From Geofilum rubicundum JCM 15548 (lineage in GTDB: Bacteria > Bacteroidota > Bacteroidia > Bacteroidales > Marinilabiliaceae): a stretch of 64,000 bases of DNA. The notes beneath the pieces are model-generated. The model had not been told where the DNA came from. It searched no databases and saw only the letters and a list, made by a program, of their open reading frames with translations. This document shows, in pieces, positions 29,224 to 35,998 of this stretch. A program made the translations under genes and the position numbers. Every line of letters begins with the position of its first letter. Position 1 is the stretch's first letter. The stretch spans positions 1 through 64,000 of the forward strand of contig NZ_BAZW01000023.1 in the NCBI RefSeq assembly GCF_000974365.1, written 5' to 3'.

Positions 29224-29937
29224 TTACAAGTGGTAGATGAGTTCTGTCGTTTCAGGAATAAACCCTGTCTTGGAGTAAAACCGACAAGCTTGCAGATTGT
29301 CTTCTTGTGTTACTACTTTCAGCTGCTTATAGCTGTTGACTTGGGTCCACTTTTCTGCAAATGCTATGAGTTTAGCGCCGATATTTTCCCCCTGGGCTTT
29401 TGGGGCAACAGCAATCAGGCCTATTTGCGTATAATCGTTTTGCTTCTTTATGGTTATGAAGCCCTGTATTTCGTCGTTCTGCTTATAAACAGCGGTTATG
29501 TCGGCTAGGCTGCGATCTATTGATTTTTGAATCCAGTTTTGATAAAGTTCGTCGAACTTTTGATTTAATCGAGGGTCTTTCTTGAACCTACTGCTGTGTC
29601 CGCTCAACAATGCCAGCTGGAGCAATTCATCGGATAAGTGTCCGTTGTAGGGTTGGATGTTTTTGTCTGTCTCTTTTGGCTGGGCTACATTTAGGTTCTT
29701 TTGGTAGGTGACTTTGTGGTCGGCCAGTATCCCTTGATGCTCCTCAATTAGTTTATGGGCCTCATGAGTTATGCTTTTTGTGCTAATATAAATCAAGCTG
29801 TATCCTTCTTTTTGTTTCTTGGCTATTATAAAGTCTGCATCTCTTACGTTGATTTGGGTTTGGATAATTTTGCCTATTTTCTGATTGAAAAATCGGCTGT
29901 CCCAATCCAGATATTCAATTGCTGGCAATGAATTCAT
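29224..29937 (-). CDS. WecD-like GNAT N-acetyltransferase
   Basis: A 237-residue protein. The N-terminal part starts IEYLDWDSRFFNQKIGKI, the pattern of WecD (dTDP-fucosamine acetyltransferase), followed by an ancillary region. A GNAT domain at about 150-237 has IGLIAVAPKAQGENIGAKLI for acetyl-CoA binding and ACRFYSKTGFIPE at the end. Next to wecE it most likely acetylates dTDP-Fuc4N to dTDP-Fuc4NAc. It overlaps the GT2 gene by four bases. The identity is supported by both sequence and context; the exact sugar is inferred. Confidence 0.78.
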   Translation of the reverse strand: MNSLPAIEYLDWDSRFFNQKIGKIIQTQINVRDADFIIAKKQKEGYSLIYISTKSITHEAHKLIEEHQGILADHKVTYQKNLNVAQPKETDKNIQPYNGHLSDELLQLALLSGHSSRFKKDPRLNQKFDELYQNWIQKSIDRSLADITAVYKQNDEIQGFITIKKQNDYTQIGLIAVAPKAQGENIGAKLIAFAEKWTQVNSYKQLKVVTQEDNLQACRFYSKTGFIPETTELIYHL

Positions 29938-30866
29938 TCAAAATTAATTTTTTCTGCAACCAGGTAGGTGGGTCTGTCTTTAACCTGGTCGAAGATCTTT
30001 CCAATGTATAGCCCTAGCATTCCGATGAGTGTTATTATTACACCCGAAAGTAACCAGATGGATATTATCATGCTGCTGTAACCACTTACCACAATATGGC
30101 CTGTCAAAGCACGAATAAAAGTCACTGCAGCAAAAATGAAAGCTGCAAATGAGATGAAAATGCCTGCCTTTACGGTTAGTCGTAGTGGCTTGTCAGAGAA
30201 GGAAAGAATGGTGTTTAGTGCTAAATTTAGCAAGGCTTTAAGGTTGTAGCTGCTTTTTCCTTCTTTGCGGGCGGCATGGTTTACACCAATTTCGGTTCTT
30301 TTAAATCCAACCCAACGGACCATAGTGGGGAAGTAGCGTGTTTTATCCTTCATGGATAAAATGGCTGCGATTACATTTTTTCGATAGATGCCGAAGTTGG
30401 CGATTTCGGCATTTTGCTCGGTGTCTGTTAAGTAGGCGAGGGTTTTATAAAACCATTTTGACCCTGTCCTTTTCAGAAAAGAGTGTTGTCTTTCTACTCT
30501 TCTTGCCAATACAATGTCGAACCCTTCTTGTGCTTTATTGTAGAGTAAGGGTATGTCTTCGGGTTGGTCTTGTAGGTCGCCGTCCATTACTACCACCCAA
30601 TCGCCGCTTGCGTAATTGAGCCCGGCTGTTATGGCATAATGTTGTCCGAAGTTTCTGGAAAGATTGAGTCCTTTTACACGCGTGTTTTCCTGGGCTATTT
30701 GGGTGACTGCCTCCCAGTCGGCCGATGGACTGGCATCATTTACATAAATGATTTCGAAACTGAGTTTTAGTGCTCCGAGGGTAGTGGAGATCCTGTCCGT
30801 TAACTCCTCTACTGCTTTGTCGCAGCGGTAAAGGGGTACTACGATGGAAATGCAGGTGTTGCTCAT
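29934..30866 (-). CDS. ArnC/DPM1-like polyprenyl-phosphate glycosyltransferase (GT2)
   Basis: A 310-residue GT2 enzyme with a C-terminal membrane anchor of two helices (about 230-290). Catalytic motifs are SIVVPLYRCDKAVEEL, IIYVNDASPSADW, LNLSRNFGQHYAITAGL, and VVMDGDLQDQPEDIP with the DxD pair. This is the ArnC/GtrB arrangement, which moves a nucleotide sugar onto undecaprenyl phosphate. It overlaps its neighbours by four bases on both sides. Together with wecE, the wecD-like gene and the GT39 gene it would make and use undecaprenyl-phosphate-Fuc4NAc (inferred). Confidence 0.88.
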   Translation of the reverse strand: MSNTCISIVVPLYRCDKAVEELTDRISTTLGALKLSFEIIYVNDASPSADWEAVTQIAQENTRVKGLNLSRNFGQHYAITAGLNYASGDWVVVMDGDLQDQPEDIPLLYNKAQEGFDIVLARRVERQHSFLKRTGSKWFYKTLAYLTDTEQNAEIANFGIYRKNVIAAILSMKDKTRYFPTMVRWVGFKRTEIGVNHAARKEGKSSYNLKALLNLALNTILSFSDKPLRLTVKAGIFISFAAFIFAAVTFIRALTGHIVVSGYSSMIISIWLLSGVIITLIGMLGLYIGKIFDQVKDRPTYLVAEKINFE

Positions 30867-31225
30867 AGTTTTACCGTTACAAAGATGCCAGCTGTAATGA
30901 GCAATAAGCCTATTACTTTGCCCCAGGTGAAGGTTTCTCCAAAAAGAAACATACTGAGTAAAAAGACGAGGATGAAGGAAGCGCTCATGAAAGGATAGGC
31001 AAAGGATATTTCAAATTTGGTCATGGCTGCCATCCAGAATAAGCTGGCAACAAAGGCGGCGGCAAAGCCGCTGACAAGCCAGGGATCCAGAAAAAGCTTC
31101 ACCATAAATAGTGCTTTTTCGTTGAGCGCTTCAGGCAGTTGCCCCTTTAGGTTCATGCGCCACTTTAAAACCAATTGCCCGTAAACGGTAAACAGGATGC
31201 AGCCTGCGATGTAGATATACCCCAT
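30863..31225 (-). CDS. EmrE/ArnE-like small membrane protein, candidate sugar-lipid flippase
   Basis: A 120-residue protein with four hydrophobic spans in the EamA/SMR pattern: YIYIAGCILFTVYGQLVL, a second span with FAAAFVASLFWMAAM, then FAYPFMSASFILVFLLSM and GLLLITAGIFVTV. The small size and position at the head of an Arn-like run suggest the flippase subunit role that ArnE/ArnF play for undecaprenyl-phosphate-L-Ara4N. Only one such gene is seen, so it may act as a homodimer. It overlaps the GT2 start. Drug export is the alternative but fits the context less well. Confidence 0.75.
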   Translation of the reverse strand: MGYIYIAGCILFTVYGQLVLKWRMNLKGQLPEALNEKALFMVKLFLDPWLVSGFAAAFVASLFWMAAMTKFEISFAYPFMSASFILVFLLSMFLFGETFTWGKVIGLLLITAGIFVTVKL

Positions 31226-31298
31226 TGGGTTTTTGAAGTTGTTTTTGTTTGCGTTACGACTGATGGAGGTTTAAGTGCCTGTTGGTCGTTGGGGATTC

Positions 31299-31931
31299 TT
31301 AATTGAATTTTGTTAGTTCTCTTGGATGGAAAAAACCTTTTATACAATTAAGGTTACGTATGCAGATTTGAATATGTGTTCTGGATTGGATAGCTGCGCC
31401 GTCGTAAACGGGGCCTCCCTCGGTAAACACTCCTCTGATTGTGTCAAAGGATTTTAGCTCACTACCGCCTCTCGAATTAAAATTGCTTTCGATCTGCTCT
31501 TTAATCTTCTGGTGCATATATTCAAAAACGGCACAATCCAATTCTCTAATTAATAGGTCCTGATGTTTATCCTTTTCGTGGTTTTTGTTCTTTGGTATTG
31601 CTTTGTTTGCAATGGCTAAGTCTTGTATCATTGATTCGTAGAACTTGGGTAGAAACTCAATATATGAGGCATCTGTTAAATCAAAACAAAGATCCAGTTG
31701 AAATATTACCCCTACAACTGCCGGTTTGTCAATGGCGCCCCTTTTCTGTTTATCCTTTGCCCATTGCATTGCCCTTTTCTGGTTGTTTTCCCAAACGTAG
31801 AAACCATGCCCTAACCAATCAAATTTTTCTTGGCTCCTCCTAATGTCATTTGGCACGGAAATCAATTTGTTTTTAATTGATTCGTCGCATCCGTGAAATC
31901 CAATTAGTAAATTAGGTCGGTTGCTGTACAT
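31299..31931 (-). CDS. DUF3990-like putative ADP-ribosyltransferase toxin
   Basis: A 210-residue soluble protein. The N-terminal third has GFHGCD (about 11-16), then WLGHGFYVWEN (39-49) and RAMQWAKDKQ, matching the H...GxGFY...QA..WA arrangement of DUF3990 proteins, which have an ADP-ribosyltransferase-like fold. The VGVIFQLDLCFDLTD strand that follows also fits. The C-terminal third is less familiar, with GVFTEGGPVYDGAAI. Fourteen bases upstream lies a 58-codon gene that may encode its antitoxin. Family assignment is by pattern memory; toxicity is inferred. Confidence 0.5.
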   Translation of the reverse strand: MYSNRPNLLIGFHGCDESIKNKLISVPNDIRRSQEKFDWLGHGFYVWENNQKRAMQWAKDKQKRGAIDKPAVVGVIFQLDLCFDLTDASYIEFLPKFYESMIQDLAIANKAIPKNKNHEKDKHQDLLIRELDCAVFEYMHQKIKEQIESNFNSRGGSELKSFDTIRGVFTEGGPVYDGAAIQSRTHIQICIRNLNCIKGFFHPRELTKFN

Positions 31932-31945
31932 TCGAATTTGATATC

Positions 31946-32122
31946 TTATTTTTTGTTGGTTTCGAAAACCTTTTCTAGCTCTTTAAAATGAGTGGAGAAG
32001 TTTTCATTTTTAGTGAGAATTTTGGCAGACTGCAAGGATATAATAACAGTCTTTCTTGTGCGTTTCTCAGTTTTTGTTTTTTGAGCTAAAACTGCGAGTA
32101 GCTTTTGTTGTGTGTTATACAT
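31946..32122 (-). CDS. Small protein, possible antitoxin of the downstream toxin-like gene
   Basis: A 58-residue, strongly basic protein from ATG 32122 to TAA 31946-31948: MYNTQQKLLAVLAQ, a stretch of Lys/Thr/Arg, then VIISLQSAKILTKN and a helical end. No named domain is recognised. It precedes the DUF3990-like gene by 14 bases on the same strand, the spacing of a toxin-antitoxin operon with the antitoxin first. Codon use looks ordinary for its neighbours. Confidence 0.5.
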   Translation of the reverse strand: MYNTQQKLLAVLAQKTKTEKRTRKTVIISLQSAKILTKNENFSTHFKELEKVFETNKK

Positions 32123-32290
32123 GATTTGCTGTTTTTAGTTTTAACAGATAGGAATATCCTGTGTCCGTTTGTGGGTATAATTTCTCGAAATGAGTAGTTG
32201 GTAGTTGTGATCCACGAATTCCACGAATTACACGAATTGTGGAAGGGGTTGGTTGTGTTTGGGTTACGGTTTGGTGGTGCTTGGGGCTGG

Positions 32291-32392
32291 GTACGCCTCC
32301 GGCCCGTGAGTCACAGCTGTTACTCACCAAGGCTTTGCAAAAATAGTGCAATTAGTGGTAATAACGAAGAATTGGGGGGCGAAGTTACAGGG
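32291..32392. repeat. Dispersed hairpin repeat, copy 1 of 3
   Basis: About 100 bases containing a GTGAGT...ACTCACC stem, then GCAAAAATAG, then TAATAACGAAGA and a G-rich run ending in GTTACAG. Related copies are at 37302-37397 and 63737-63834. Just upstream (32206-32240) is a run of CACGAATT words. No coding content is seen in the 300 bases between 32123 and 32421. Confidence 0.6.
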
Positions 32393-32421
32393 ATGGGTCC
32401 ACTAATCGTAGACCAGCGGTG

Positions 32422-33327
32422 TTAGTAGGCGCCTTTTACTTTCATGTCAACGAGGTACACTGATTTGGAGGCGGTGATGAACAGTTTGTTGCGTTCTTTT
32501 CCGCCGAATGTGACGTTTGCGGTCCAGTCTTCGGGGATGAGGATTTGATCGATTTGTTGTCCTTCTTTGTTAAATACGGTTACGCCATCGGCATTGGTGA
32601 TGTAGATGTTGCCGCGCTGGTCCAGGGTCATGCCGTCTGATCCTTTTTCGAAGAGGAGTTTTCGGTTGCTGAGACTGCCGTCTGCCTGGATTTGATACGA
32701 ATAGGTTTTGCCGTCTGCTATATCTGAGACGTAGAGGAGGGTGTTGTCGGGGGTGCCTATTATTCCGTTGGGGGCCTGGAGTTTGTCGGCAACGCGTGTG
32801 AGTTGTGTGCCTTGGGGGTTTAAATAGTAAACGCATTGGGCATCTTGTGGCATTTGTTGGTGGTTCCACCAGGGGCGTTGGTAATATGGGTCGGTGATGT
32901 AGATGCCGCCTTTGTTGTCGATCCATAAATCGTTGGGTCCGTTAAGGGGTAGGCCGTTGTACCCTTCGGCTAAAATGCTTAGCTCGCCGTTTTGATTGAT
33001 GGAGATGAGCTGATTGTTTAAATCAGCGCAACTAATGAGCTTGCCTTCTCTGTCGAAGTACATGCCGTTGGAGCGATGTGAGCTGTCTGTAAACACGGAG
33101 AAGGAGTTGTCTTCCTGGGTCCATTTAATGATTTGGTTGTTGGGTTGATCGGTAAAATAGACGTTGCCTTGCTTGTCGGTTGCCGGGCCTTCGGTAAAGG
33201 TGAACTGATTGCTGAGGAGTATGGGCTGTGCGCCTTCGGCTACTACGCGCTGGTCTTTTGGGGACTGTACGCATGAGCTTGTGAGTAGGAGGCTGGTTAG
33301 GAGGGTGATGAAGATGTGTGTTTTCAT
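32422..33327 (-). CDS. SMP-30/gluconolactonase-family secreted lipoprotein
   Basis: I start at ATG 33327 (MKTHIFITLLTSLLLTSSC), which gives a lipoprotein signal with cysteine at residue 19; a longer frame upstream lacks a signal. The 301-residue protein is a six-bladed beta-propeller: FTEGPATDKQGNVYFTD, LNGPNDLWIDNKGGIYITDP and GSDGMTLDQRGNIYITNA carry the Asn/Asp/Glu metal-site residues of the SMP-30/gluconolactonase family. It likely hydrolyses sugar lactones at the cell envelope. It has no operon partners and looks like a host gene between mobile or defence modules. Confidence 0.85.
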   Translation of the reverse strand: MKTHIFITLLTSLLLTSSCVQSPKDQRVVAEGAQPILLSNQFTFTEGPATDKQGNVYFTDQPNNQIIKWTQEDNSFSVFTDSSHRSNGMYFDREGKLISCADLNNQLISINQNGELSILAEGYNGLPLNGPNDLWIDNKGGIYITDPYYQRPWWNHQQMPQDAQCVYYLNPQGTQLTRVADKLQAPNGIIGTPDNTLLYVSDIADGKTYSYQIQADGSLSNRKLLFEKGSDGMTLDQRGNIYITNADGVTVFNKEGQQIDQILIPEDWTANVTFGGKERNKLFITASKSVYLVDMKVKGAY

Positions 33328-33381
33328 GGTATGGTTGTTTGGTGTTGGTTGACAGTCGAATGTTAAAATGGACCAAAAGTA

Positions 33382-33412
33382 TTGTTTTTGCATACAGTTT
33401 AGTGTATCTTTG
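33382..33412 (+). promoter_or_regulatory. Bacteroidota-type promoter for RNA candidate A
   Basis: TTG at 33382-33384, a 20-base spacer, then TATCTTTG at 33405-33412, matching TTG-N19/20-TANNTTTG. Copy B has the same arrangement at 46173-46202 although the spacer sequence differs. It points rightward into the conserved hairpin block and away from the SMP-30 gene. Confidence 0.65.
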
Positions 33413-33418
33413 TGATGC

Positions 33419-33492
33419 TCATCTTTCCTTATTTAGGGAGAAGGAGTTTCGGAGGACGATGCATCTGGATATGCACCGTCCTCTGCGTTTAT
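33419..33492 (+). ncRNA. Structured RNA candidate A
   Basis: Starting six to seven bases after the promoter, this block is nearly identical to 46209-46282 and holds a conserved purine-rich AAGGAGTTTCGG. A long hairpin follows: GAGGACGATGCAT (33452-33464), loop CTGGAT, ATGCACCGTCCTC (33471-33483). One A-C mismatch interrupts 12 pairs. The innermost pair is T-A here and C-G in copy B, a compensatory change that argues for selection on RNA structure. It ends where the convergent gene at 33489-33809 stops. No reading frame of note. Confidence 0.55.
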
Positions 33493-33809
33493 AATATATC
33501 TTTGAGTTTGCTTTTCATCTTCTTTTTCATTTTCTTTTCGCCGTAGTGCTTGTTCAGATAATATGCTGAAAGCAAATAGTAGTCGGTCTTGCTGCGCTGT
33601 GGCTCAAGGACAACAACATACTTTTGAGTCAAATTGTAGATGTAGGTGCGGTATTTCTTTTTGCCGTTTATGCGCTCTTCGGTACTGAATATTTCTATCT
33701 TTTTATTTGTTTTTTCATCGATATGATATTTGACCCAATGCAGCCGTTGCGAACGATGTATTTCAAAAATTCTTTGGGTATAAGTTCTTCCATGTTTTTG
33801 TTTTGCCAA
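33489..33809 (-). CDS. RelE/PBECR-like nuclease toxin or its C-terminal part
   Basis: A 106-residue basic protein. The pattern RLHWVKYHI, then YRTYIYNLTQKYVVVLEPQR, then YYLLSAYYLNKHYGEKKM resembles the Barnase/EndoU/ColE5/RelE-type (PBECR) nucleases carried by phages and TA loci. Upstream DNA in other frames is also open and the N-terminus is short, so this may be a C-terminal fragment of a longer gene. The last codons (KSKLKDIL) fall inside the duplicated block whose second copy, at 46283, retains a fossil of the same tail (SQLKDLL). Function is inferred. Confidence 0.5.
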   Translation of the reverse strand: MAKQKHGRTYTQRIFEIHRSQRLHWVKYHIDEKTNKKIEIFSTEERINGKKKYRTYIYNLTQKYVVVLEPQRSKTDYYLLSAYYLNKHYGEKKMKKKMKSKLKDIL

Positions 33810-33884
33810 TGGACCTGTTTTTTTAGCGAGATGTTTTGTGATGGAAGGCTGTGCTGCATCTTTGTTTGTCGGTTTCTGTTTTTC

Positions 33885-34076
33885 TTAGTACGTGGTTTTG
33901 TGGGGTTCAAAGGGGTGATATAGAATATTATGCATCTCTATGCTTGAATACCCCAGCAATTCGGGTTTGGGTTGATGCCGATTGTGTATCAGTATGTTCT
34001 GATATTGAAAATATTCTAAATACATGGCCTTGCGTTTTGTTGCACCAAGTTTATTTAAAATGGTTGCCATTTGCAA
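33885..34076 (-). pseudogene. Short fragment, possible gene remnant
   Basis: A 63-codon frame reading MQMATILNKLGATKRKAMYL and later PKPELLGYSSIEMHNILYHP. The latter resembles the 'NPxLxGLSPxQMxxLL' segment seen in SEC-C-type and related proteins. No larger domain surrounds it. The rest of 33810-34163 shows nothing else I can support. Confidence 0.25.
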
Positions 34077-34163
34077 TTGCCTGGTGGGGGCGGGAGCCGG
34101 TTGCTGTTGATAAATATTAATACAATTGGTTTAAAAATTTTGTTAAATTAGCCACCTGAGTAG

Positions 34164-35015
34164 TTACCTTTCTTTATTCTTTCTTTCACGCTTTCCATTT
34201 CCCTGTATTACAATGGGTTTCCATTTTGCGTTAATTGTTGAATCCTTCAATTCTGCTTCAATTTGTGATTGCGTGTAAAAGGGTTCTGTCATATAAAAAA
34301 CTGCATAAAAAGTGTCCCAAAACTCAGAACCATTATAACCGCCAATATCTTCATAAATACCTCCGATAGCACTTTTTGCTTCCTCAAGGCTGGTAATGAA
34401 CTTAAATTCTATAAGGCATTTTAAGCTTTTTATGCCAAAATCTGCTTTATAAGTTTTTGAGACTTGCGGAACGGGCTGTTCGCGAATGGTGTCTGGAAAT
34501 ACATGAATCAAGATGTCATAAACTGCTTTTTGGATTTCTTTTTCCTTAGTAGGAATGATTTTGCGATCCGATAATATTTTTGCTGTGTTACTAAGGATTT
34601 GTTCTAATACTTCAAATGCGTTTAGGCTGTCTTCATTGTTTGTGTCTGAAGGCTTTAAACAATAGGATAATGCCTTGTGATATTCTACCAATATAGGGAG
34701 CACGGGGCTAAATAATACGTCAATGACTTTTATGTAATTTAATTTTGAGAGGTCTTCATTATAGGGCGCTAAACTCTTGCTTAATTCGATACTCATTTGC
34801 GACAGCTCGAAAGCGTCAAATGCAAGGATTAACTTTAGTTTAATGTTGTTCAGATGTTTTGTAAATAGGTTTTTTTTGGCGTCTATATCCATTTGATAAA
34901 CTCCACCCGCCATACTCTCATGAAGGATGGTAGTATATGCTTTCATCTGCTTGTTGGCATCTGTAAAGTCCTTCTTCAGGTCTTCATTAAAATCCGAGTG
35001 GTTAAAGTAATGCAT
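34164..35015 (-). CDS. PD-(D/E)XK nuclease-domain protein
   Basis: A 283-residue soluble protein. Residues 1-150 are helical and unfamiliar. Residues 157-260 have the layout of a PD-(D/E)XK nuclease: KEKEIQKAVYDIL (helix with Glu), ADFGIKSLKCLIEFKF with Asp192 and Glu203-x-Lys205, then a helix with AIGGIYEDIGGY and FYAVFYM. The motif order matches restriction-like effector proteins of defence loci. It stands alone, with only a doubtful short frame upstream. Nuclease fold is fairly likely; target and role are unknown. Confidence 0.6.
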   Translation of the reverse strand: MHYFNHSDFNEDLKKDFTDANKQMKAYTTILHESMAGGVYQMDIDAKKNLFTKHLNNIKLKLILAFDAFELSQMSIELSKSLAPYNEDLSKLNYIKVIDVLFSPVLPILVEYHKALSYCLKPSDTNNEDSLNAFEVLEQILSNTAKILSDRKIIPTKEKEIQKAVYDILIHVFPDTIREQPVPQVSKTYKADFGIKSLKCLIEFKFITSLEEAKSAIGGIYEDIGGYNGSEFWDTFYAVFYMTEPFYTQSQIEAELKDSTINAKWKPIVIQGNGKRERKNKER

Positions 35016-35042
35016 TGTTGCTTAGTGTCCTGTGTGCTGGGT

Positions 35043-35225
35043 TCAAGTGCCGCATTTTTCACACTTGGGGTCTTCCTTGTCAATGGGTATGAGCTCACAA
35101 CTTATATTCCCAATTACTTTTGTTACTGCTTTGTTTTCTATCAGGTGATATATTTGTTGCATCTCGTTGCAAGACAGCAGTACGGGGTATTTACCTCTTA
35201 TCTTTTTATTTTTTTTGGCCACCAA
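35043..35225 (-). CDS. Hypothetical small protein, possibly a remnant
   Basis: A 60-codon frame with a TTG start that stays open upstream to about 35300 without ATG, where it runs into a repeat. It reads GKYPVLLSCNEMQQIYHLI and ends PKCEKCGT with two cysteines. It lies 27 bases before the nuclease-domain gene. The open upstream extension (FLPIAKNGDRVTIPFGEL) suggests a gene cut by the repeat. No family recognised. Confidence 0.3.
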   Translation of the reverse strand: MVAKKNKKIRGKYPVLLSCNEMQQIYHLIENKAVTKVIGNISCELIPIDKEDPKCEKCGT

Positions 35226-35298
35226 TTCTGTAGTTAGCTCGCCAAATGGTATGGTAACACGATCGCCGTTTTTGGCGATTGGAAGGAAGGAGAAGAGG

Positions 35299-35498
35299 CT
35301 TCGACTTCCGTATCTTGATTTGTGTAATGTCTTGCCTCGTAGGTGTGGGTTAGGGTTAGTGTGCTTGGTCCACGAATTTACACGAATGGGATGCTGTCCA
35401 CAGATTCCACAGATTTACGCAGATTTTTTTTAATGATTTTTGTCCACAGATTTGTCAGCTAATTATCGCGGATCGAAGATCGACGGTGTCAATTTTAC
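35299..35498. repeat. Deleted copy of the 48229-48600 segment
   Basis: It shares CTTCGACTTCCGTATCTTGA and the following TAATGTCTTGCCTC with 48229-48272, then jumps to GTGTGCTTGG, CACGAATT and GTCCACAGATT words and GATCGACGG...CAATTTTA that match 48470-48600. The middle of the 48-kb copy is missing here. Confidence 0.55.
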
Positions 35499-35998
35499 TG
35501 AATATTGACTTCTGCATCAAATTGAACCCTGGTTTTATATTCTTTCATAAAGTATTCGCGCTGTGCTGCGTTTGAACTTTGAAATGTGGGGCGTCTGGCG
35601 TTTCTATTAGCGACAATGGCGATTCGTTTTGTAAATTGTTCTGCAAATGCTTGTGCTTTGTTTTGCATTTGCTTGATGGTGCTTTCAATTTGATTAAGGC
35701 CTTCTTGCTGCCAGGCTTTTCGACCTGTTTTTAATTCGATGTAGTAGATTGTTGTGTTAAAGGTTAACATGCCGTCGCATCGTTGAGCCATTTCGCCATT
35801 TGTCCGGAGGATGTCGATGCAATTATCTATGGCTGTAAATTTTATTTGCTTTTGTTTTGTATTGATTACAGTGGCATGCCATAACGCTGCGTCCTCAAAT
35901 CTTAAAACGGCTGGTTTTTTGTCTCCTGGATCGTAAATGCCGAATTTGTCTTTGTTTGTCTCTGTCTGGCAGGTTGCTTTCTCAAAATCAATGCTCAT
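35495..35998 (-). CDS. Small PD-(D/E)XK-like partner of an ATPase
   Basis: A 167-residue protein. RCDGMLTFNTTIYYIELKTG contains Asp75 and Glu88-x-Lys90, the D-(E)xK layout of restriction-like nucleases, followed by a helix (LNQIESTIKQM). KRIAIVANRNARRPTFQ follows as a further strand and loop. Its start overlaps the ATPase stop (ATGA), so the two are made together. By analogy with ATPase-nuclease defence pairs (Septu and PARIS are the same principle with other nucleases), this would be the effector. No named family is recognised; a defence role is inferred. Confidence 0.6.
   Translation of the reverse strand: MSIDFEKATCQTETNKDKFGIYDPGDKKPAVLRFEDAALWHATVINTKQKQIKFTAIDNCIDILRTNGEMAQRCDGMLTFNTTIYYIELKTGRKAWQQEGLNQIESTIKQMQNKAQAFAEQFTKRIAIVANRNARRPTFQSSNAAQREYFMKEYKTRVQFDAEVNIQ

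Noticed and set aside
32570-32926. 118-codon minus-strand frame rich in His and Arg inside the SMP-30 gene
   Set aside because: Low-complexity shadow of the real beta-propeller gene on the same strand in another frame.
33452-33492. Simple rho-independent terminator for the convergent gene
   Set aside because: The hairpin is not followed by a U-run on either strand, and conservation extends through a promoter and leader, which a terminator would not need.
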